Shown here: positions 32,564 through 36,918 of the stretch, in pieces
Layout of the letters: every line of letters starts with the position of its first letter
How positions within the stretch are numbered: the stretch's first letter is position 1
DNA from: an uncultured Acetatifactor sp.
GTDB lineage: Bacteria > Bacillota > Clostridia > Lachnospirales > Lachnospiraceae
Length of the DNA stretch: 36,918 nt
NCBI GenBank assembly: GCA_910577035.1
Contig: CAJTKW010000027.1
Span: 1 to 36,918, forward strand
Reading direction: 5' to 3'
Translations under genes and position numbers: made by a program
Notes under the pieces: model-generated
Databases searched by the model: none
Told to the model about the DNA's origin: nothing
What the model saw: only the letters and a program-made list of their open reading frames with translations

Positions 32564-33646
32564 TCATTCCCTGTACATCTCCGCGTAATACTTCTGATAG
32601 TCACCGCTGGTTACGTTTTTCATCCATTCCTCATGCTCAAAAAACCACTGGATCGTCCTGCGGATGCCTTCCTTAAACATGGTCTCCGGCTCCCAGCCGA
32701 TTTCCGCCCTGATCTTATCGGGCGCTATGGCATATCTTCTGTCATGCCCCTTCCTGTCTTCCACATACGTAATCAGGTCCGCATTCACATGGGCCTTTCT
32801 GGGATCTCCTTCCGGCAGCATTTCCTGCAGAGTCTCCAGAATAATCTGAATGATTTCTATATTCTGCTTTTCGTTATGGCCGCCGATATTGTAGGTCTGG
32901 AACAGCCTCCCCTGCTCCTGCACCATATCTATGGCCTTGGCATGATCCTCCACATATAACCAGTCCCTGACATTTTTGCCGTCGCCGTATACCGGAAGCT
33001 TCTTGCCCTGAAGGGCATTATTGATAATCAGGGGAATCAGCTTCTCCGGAAACTGATAAGGCCCGTAATTGTTAGAGCAATTGGTAATATTTGCCGGAAA
33101 ATGATAAGTATCCATGTAGGCCTTCACCAGCATGTCCGAGCCCGCCTTGCTGGCGGAATAAGGACTATGGGGATCATAAGGCGTAGTCTCATAGAAAAAG
33201 GCATTGTCATCCTCAGGCAGGGAACCGTATACCTCGTCCGTGGAAACATGTAGAAACTTCTTATCCTCTTTATAGCTTCCGTCCGGCAGCTCCCAGGCCG
33301 CCCTGGCGCAATTCAGCATCACTGCCGTTCCCAGCACATTGGTCTGCACAAACACCTCCGGGTTCCTGATGCTTCTGTCCACATGGCTCTCCGCCGCAAA
33401 ATGCACCACCCTGTCAATGTCATTGCTCTCAAAAATATGCGTAATCGCTTCCTTATCGCAAATATCCGCCTTTATAAATGTATAATTCGGCCTGTCCTCA
33501 ATATCCTTCAGGTTCTCCAGATTCCCGGCATAGGTAAGCGCATCCACATTGATAATCCGGATTGTGTCACCGTACCTGCGAAACATGTAATGAATATAAT
33601 TGGAGCCGATAAATCCGGCGCCCCCCGTAACAAGATATGTCCTCAT
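32564..33646 (-). CDS. rfbB: dTDP-glucose 4,6-dehydratase
   Basis: 360 aa from ATG 33646 (AAAGGAG 9-10 nt upstream); the frame extends 17 codons further without a ribosome site. Extended SDR fold: TGGAGFIGSNYIHY (NAD-binding GxxGxxG), HFAAESHVDRSI, STDEVYGSLP (catalytic Thr-Asp-Glu), PYSASKAGSDMLVKAY (YxxxK), NNYGPYQFPEKLIPL and VEDHAKAID. It oxidises, dehydrates and reduces dTDP-glucose to dTDP-4-keto-6-deoxyglucose. First gene of the rfbB-rfbA-GH25-rfbC-wzm-wzt-methyltransferase/kinase series. Confidence 0.97.
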   Translation of the reverse strand: MRTYLVTGGAGFIGSNYIHYMFRRYGDTIRIINVDALTYAGNLENLKDIEDRPNYTFIKADICDKEAITHIFESNDIDRVVHFAAESHVDRSIRNPEVFVQTNVLGTAVMLNCARAAWELPDGSYKEDKKFLHVSTDEVYGSLPEDDNAFFYETTPYDPHSPYSASKAGSDMLVKAYMDTYHFPANITNCSNNYGPYQFPEKLIPLIINNALQGKKLPVYGDGKNVRDWLYVEDHAKAIDMVQEQGRLFQTYNIGGHNEKQNIEIIQIILETLQEMLPEGDPRKAHVNADLITYVEDRKGHDRRYAIAPDKIRAEIGWEPETMFKEGIRRTIQWFFEHEEWMKNVTSGDYQKYYAEMYRE

Positions 33647-33685
33647 AAAACGTGTCTCCTTTTCCACTCCGTCCGGAATAAAATC

Positions 33686-33736
33686 ATCATACCACACTTT
33701 TCACGGAATTCCAAATGCTTTTATTCTTAAGAATAA
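33686..33736 (-). promoter_or_regulatory. rfbB operon promoter with upstream CTTAAG palindrome
   Basis: Minus-strand -35 TTGGAA (33714-33709), 17-bp spacer, -10 TATGAT (33691-33686) with TGTGG in front (extended -10). Six bp upstream of -35 is the perfect 16-bp palindrome TTATTCTTAAGAATAA (33721-33736), a good candidate for an activator or repressor site. Predicted start near 33679, leader about 33 nt. Confidence 0.7.
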
Positions 33737-33759
33737 GTTGCGTTTTTATGAAGCGTTAC

Positions 33760-33779
33760 GGTTCCCGGAGCCGGGAACC
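33760..33779 (-). terminator. Hairpin after the large GH25 gene
   Basis: Perfect 9-bp stem GGTTCCCGG / CCGGGAACC with a 2-nt centre, 44 bp after the stop codon. The following minus-strand sequence (GTAACGCTTCAT) has no U-tract, so termination would be weak or factor-dependent. Confidence 0.4.
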
Positions 33780-33822
33780 AAAGCCCCCGGACTAAGGAAG
33801 TGCCGATTAAATCTGCGTTTCC

Positions 33823-36800
33823 CTAATATCCCAGGTAGCTCTGGTTCATATCCACATCCCCGCTGATGCCGGACACCCTGCCGGTTGATCTGTACTGCCA
33901 CATATCATATCTGCCGGTATAGGTGGGTGCCTGGGCGTACTGGGCCAGCCAGATTTTATATGCACTCAGCGCGCCGGCATCTATCTTGTTTTCCAGCCAG
34001 GTCTTGTTGGCATAAATACCCGCCGTGTATCCCTGCTGCTGAATCGTCTCGCAGAAGGCCCTGCAGACTGCCGTCCTCATCTCCCTGCTGATGCCATCGC
34101 CCCGGCCGCCGCTGGATTCCACATCCAGGAAGACAGGGTAGGAAATTTTGTAATTCTTAATCAGTCCCAGTACCATGGATGCCTCTTCCACCGCCTCGCG
34201 CTCGTCTACCGCCTGGGTAAAGAAATATACGCCAACCTTCAGGCCTGCTGCCGTTGCGCCCTTGATATTGGCCTGGAATTTGCTGTCCTCAATCAGTGCT
34301 CCCTTGGAAGAGCCTCTGTAGCCGCAGCGGATAATCACATAGCTGATTCCCGAATTTTTCACGGCATTCCAATCAATGGTTCCGTTCCATTTTGATACGT
34401 CAATTCCTGTCGTTCCGTTTCCGACTACCAGAGTCCCGTCACTGGCGAAGGTATACTTTGCCCCCTGTATGACCTGCTCTCCGGTCACAGGCTTATTGTC
34501 CGCCGTGAAATAATACACATGCCCGCCGATGGTCTGCCAGCCCGTATATTTCACATCCCCCTTCCTGTAGAACTTATCATAGGTAAAATAGTCCGCATAG
34601 GCCGCCGCCCTGTACTCCCCGTTTTCCACTACATATAGGGCATTGCCGGACTTATCCTGCAGCGCCGTCTGCTTATCTTCCCTGGGATTCTTCTTTACCG
34701 TGACAGCACAGGTGGCTGTCACCTCCTCCCCGTTTTCCATACATTTAACGGTAAGTACGGCACTGCCTTCTTTCAGGGGTTCCAACGTTATGGGTGCCTT
34801 AATGACAGTATTTTCTGCCGTAAACGTCCCCACCGTTGCCTTTACCACCGTGGCGTCGCTGGATTCCACAGTCAGTCCGGGCGTATTCGTGGAAACTCCC
34901 TTGATCGTGGCATTCAGAACCAGCGGATTTCCCACATATGCCAGAGTAGCCGTACTGTCCAGCTCCAACGCCTTGTTCGCCCCCACGGTTACCGCAATCA
35001 CCGTCTTTGCCTCCGTCTCGGCGGTACCGCCTGTTTCATAATTGGCCGTCACCGTAATATTGGCCGTGCCTGCCGCCACACCGGTAATCGTTACCCTGCC
35101 GGCAGCATCCACCGCAGCCGTTGCCACAGCTTCCCTGTCGGATACCGCCTTATACAGCAGCTTCTTTCCCTCCGCAAAGTTTCTGGCCGTAACCTGCACC
35201 ATGTCGGTTCCCCGGACGACGATACCCAGGGAATTCCTGTCTGCCGTAAGGGTTCCCCCGGAGCCCTCACCCACCCTGATCGTAATCTGGCCGCTGACAT
35301 CTATTATTTCGGAGGTCGTGGCTGTGGCCGTGTTTCCCGTGGCAGTACTTCCCGCGTCTCCGCCGGATACCGAAGGATCCGCAGGCTCCACCGTAACCTT
35401 CGCCCTGGCGCTGTATTGGATCACCGCCTCGCCTGCCGCCACACCGGTGACCAGTCCATGGTCATTCACTGATGCTACTTCAGGCTTAAGGCTGCGCCAG
35501 CTCTCGTCCGTCAGCTCCGTAACCGTTACCTTTTCCCCGGCCTCCCCGGTAATCACGGGCTGCCCCGCCGTCAGCTGCGCGGTCCCCCCCGGCCTGATCT
35601 CCTGTCCGGGAGCAGCCGTAATCGTTACCGCATTGCCCTTTAATGCCATCCGCCGGAAGCTCTTGTTCAATATTCCGGCCACCTTCAGGTTCTCCAGCGG
35701 ATTTACGATTTCACTTTTCGCCACTTCGATATAGGAAGTACCCACAGAGGTACTCTCCACCCAGGCAACGGTATCCTGAAGTGCGGACTCCACCACTGTA
35801 TCGTTCTTGGCGGTATCCTCTTTGGCAGCGTCAACCTCTGTCTCCTTCTTCACCTCATTGGCCACATCCACCTTCTCATAAGCAATATCCTTCTTTACTT
35901 CCACGGATCTGGACTTGGTGGAGATGGCATAACCGGAATATTTCGAATCCGACAGCTCTTCCATGGCCACCTTATAGGTTCCGGGAGCTATATCCTTTTT
36001 GTAGATAATACCATCCATGTCATCATCCGACCAGATGCTGGTCTTTCCGTCCGGATCGGTGATATTTACGGAAAAAGGCACATTTGCTACCAGCTTTCCC
36101 GTCTTCTTGTTGGTAAATTTGATCTTCAGATCCTTCTGGATGGATGTCATTTCCATCTCCACGGTTATCTGACGGGAATATTCGTTTTCCGTATATTCCG
36201 GGTCCTCCTCATCCTCCAGGGGCGGATCCGTCTCTTCCGGATCCAGGACTATGTTCGCCGCCTCAAGTCTGGCAATCTGTGCATCCGCCACCGCCAGCAG
36301 GCCGTCTCCCCCAATCAGCTCAATATCCTCCAGCTGGCTGCCCACGGTGACAAAATCAGATACCTGGCCCTGCACAATCTTATATCTCAGCCAGACACCC
36401 CCCGTCACCAGGGCAAGAAGCAGCACGAGAATCCCCGTACAGGCAATCACGCGATCCATTACCGTCATACCGGCCAGCCTGCGAAGCAGCGCACTCTGGG
36501 GCTTCTTCCCGTAATCTCTGCCTGTAGGCACCTGCTCTGCCCCAAGATCTACATTATAGATGTCATCATCCTCGTAAATAATCTCCCCGTCTCCGACATA
36601 AGCCTCCCCGTCCCCGGCATAAAGCGCTCCGGCCTGGGCATAATTCCCAGCCCCCTGCGAAAATGCCGCATCCTCCCTGGCATAATACTCCCCATTGTCA
36701 TTACGGAGCTCTTCCTCTTCGGCATAATACTCGGCTTCTGCGTACGCTTCCTCTTCTTCTCCGACATAGTACTCGCCCTCTTCGCCTTCTGCATACGCCT

Positions 36801-36918
36801 CCTCTTCCTCCTCGGCATAGTACTCGCCCTCTTCGCCTTCTGCATACGCCTCCTCTTCCTCCCCGGCATAGTACTCGCCCTCTTCGCCCTCAGCGTAGGC
36901 TTCCTCTTCCTCCCCGGC
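33823..36918 (-). CDS. Large membrane-anchored GH25 muramidase with Big2-like and wall-binding modules (5' end outside window)
   Basis: At least 1031 aa; the frame is open to the right edge, so the start is not seen. Order: (1) about 125 cytoplasmic residues rich in Glu, Gly and Tyr, with 17-residue repeats; (2) a membrane helix (RVIACTGILVLLLALVTGGV); (3) an acidic linker and a module shared with the smaller paralogue (MEMTSIQKDLKIKFTNKKTG, DDDMDGIIYKKDIAPGTYKV); (4) Ala/Thr/Val-rich beta domains of Big2/Ig-like type (AAVDAAGRVTITGVAAGTAN); (5) cell-wall-binding-repeat-like sequence (GWQTIGGHVYYFTADNKPVTG); (6) GH25 domain in the last 194 residues: GIDVSKWNGTIDW, VIIRCGYRG, PVFLDVESSG (catalytic Asp/Glu type), YDMWQYRSTG. 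It cleaves the glycan strand of peptidoglycan from the outside of the membrane. A GTG at 36531 is an internal valine codon, not a likely start. Confidence 0.92.
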   Translation of the reverse strand, partial: AGEEEEAYAEGEEGEYYAGEEEEAYAEGEEGEYYAEEEEEAYAEGEEGEYYVGEEEEAYAEAEYYAEEEELRNDNGEYYAREDAAFSQGAGNYAQAGALYAGDGEAYVGDGEIIYEDDDIYNVDLGAEQVPTGRDYGKKPQSALLRRLAGMTVMDRVIACTGILVLLLALVTGGVWLRYKIVQGQVSDFVTVGSQLEDIELIGGDGLLAVADAQIARLEAANIVLDPEETDPPLEDEEDPEYTENEYSRQITVEMEMTSIQKDLKIKFTNKKTGKLVANVPFSVNITDPDGKTSIWSDDDMDGIIYKKDIAPGTYKVAMEELSDSKYSGYAISTKSRSVEVKKDIAYEKVDVANEVKKETEVDAAKEDTAKNDTVVESALQDTVAWVESTSVGTSYIEVAKSEIVNPLENLKVAGILNKSFRRMALKGNAVTITAAPGQEIRPGGTAQLTAGQPVITGEAGEKVTVTELTDESWRSLKPEVASVNDHGLVTGVAAGEAVIQYSARAKVTVEPADPSVSGGDAGSTATGNTATATTSEIIDVSGQITIRVGEGSGGTLTADRNSLGIVVRGTDMVQVTARNFAEGKKLLYKAVSDREAVATAAVDAAGRVTITGVAAGTANITVTANYETGGTAETEAKTVIAVTVGANKALELDSTATLAYVGNPLVLNATIKGVSTNTPGLTVESSDATVVKATVGTFTAENTVIKAPITLEPLKEGSAVLTVKCMENGEEVTATCAVTVKKNPREDKQTALQDKSGNALYVVENGEYRAAAYADYFTYDKFYRKGDVKYTGWQTIGGHVYYFTADNKPVTGEQVIQGAKYTFASDGTLVVGNGTTGIDVSKWNGTIDWNAVKNSGISYVIIRCGYRGSSKGALIEDSKFQANIKGATAAGLKVGVYFFTQAVDEREAVEEASMVLGLIKNYKISYPVFLDVESSGGRGDGISREMRTAVCRAFCETIQQQGYTAGIYANKTWLENKIDAGALSAYKIWLAQYAQAPTYTGRYDMWQYRSTGRVSGISGDVDMNQSYLGY
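36682..36918 (-). repeat. 51-bp in-frame repeats coding a Glu/Tyr-rich cytoplasmic tail
   Basis: Three full 51-bp units (36918-36868, 36867-36817, 36816-36766) encode (A/V)GEEEEAYAEGEEGEYY-like 17-mers. Two shorter 42-bp variants follow (36765-36724 and 36723-36682), each still ending EYY. The array runs off the window edge. The units differ by only a few bases, consistent with recent slippage or recombination. Confidence 0.92.

Noticed and set aside
36529..36531. GTG at 36531 as the start of the large muramidase
   Set aside because: The frame continues open for 129 more codons to the window edge, with an in-frame coding repeat and no ribosome site before this GTG.
36549..36869. Separate Arg/Lys-rich 106-codon frame on the minus strand at the right edge
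   Set aside because: It is a second frame of the 51-bp repeats; the frame joined to the large GH25 protein is open throughout and gives the sensible acidic tail.

Overview
The window looks like a chromosomal segment of a Gram-positive Clostridia member, most likely Lachnospiraceae. The reasons are moderately GC-rich coding with AGGAGG-type ribosome sites, a Csp-type subtilase without signal peptide, a cytosolic FakA-like fragment, membrane-anchored GH25 muramidases with Big2-like and cell-wall-binding modules, and an LCP attachment enzyme. This is inference from protein style; no rRNA or tRNA gene is visible. Apart from one glycosyltransferase gene, every gene lies on the minus strand, so transcription runs from high to low coordinates.

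Right half (about 11.4-36.9 kb): a cell-surface glycopolymer locus. From right to left it holds a large GH25 muramidase (cut by the window edge); rfbB, rfbA, a second GH25 protein and rfbC (dTDP-6-deoxysugar supply); wzm and wzt (ABC export); a methyltransferase-kinase fusion; the lone plus-strand tandem GT2 enzyme; an MBOAT/SGNH acylation pair; a phosphohexomutase; two GT2 enzymes; the priming polyprenyl-phosphate sugar transferase; an LCP ligase; and a further GT2. The plausible flow is: precursors (PGM, RfbA/B/C), priming on undecaprenyl phosphate, chain growth by GT2 enzymes, chain-end modification, export by Wzm/Wzt whose ATPase has a C-terminal Wzt_C-like sugar-binding domain, acylation, and attachment to peptidoglycan by LCP, with muramidases remodelling the wall. 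rfbD is not in the window.

Middle (about 6.1-11.4 kb): three housekeeping or stress genes, each with its own start signals: glmS (amino-sugar supply), a membrane-anchored HtrA protease, and a divergent ClpX.

Left end (0-6.1 kb): a metal operon. A promoter overlapped by an ArsR-type palindrome drives a free HMA metallochaperone, a P1B-2 (Zn/Cd/Pb) ATPase, a ZIP transporter, a histidine phosphatase and an 83-residue FakA-like domain. It ends in a hairpin that also carries the ribosome site of the next gene, a Csp-like S8 peptidase.

The points most worth following are: (1) a WbdD-like methyltransferase-kinase beside a Wzt with a C-terminal binding domain, suggesting capped-end-dependent glycan export in a Gram-positive; (2) 77-bp tandem repeats with hairpins between wzm and wzt; (3) CTTAAG palindromes at the same distance upstream of two cluster promoters; (4) a single-base frameshift at the 3' end of the MBOAT gene; (5) a Glu/Tyr-rich cytoplasmic repeat on the large muramidase; and (6) a ClpX whose RKH loop is replaced.
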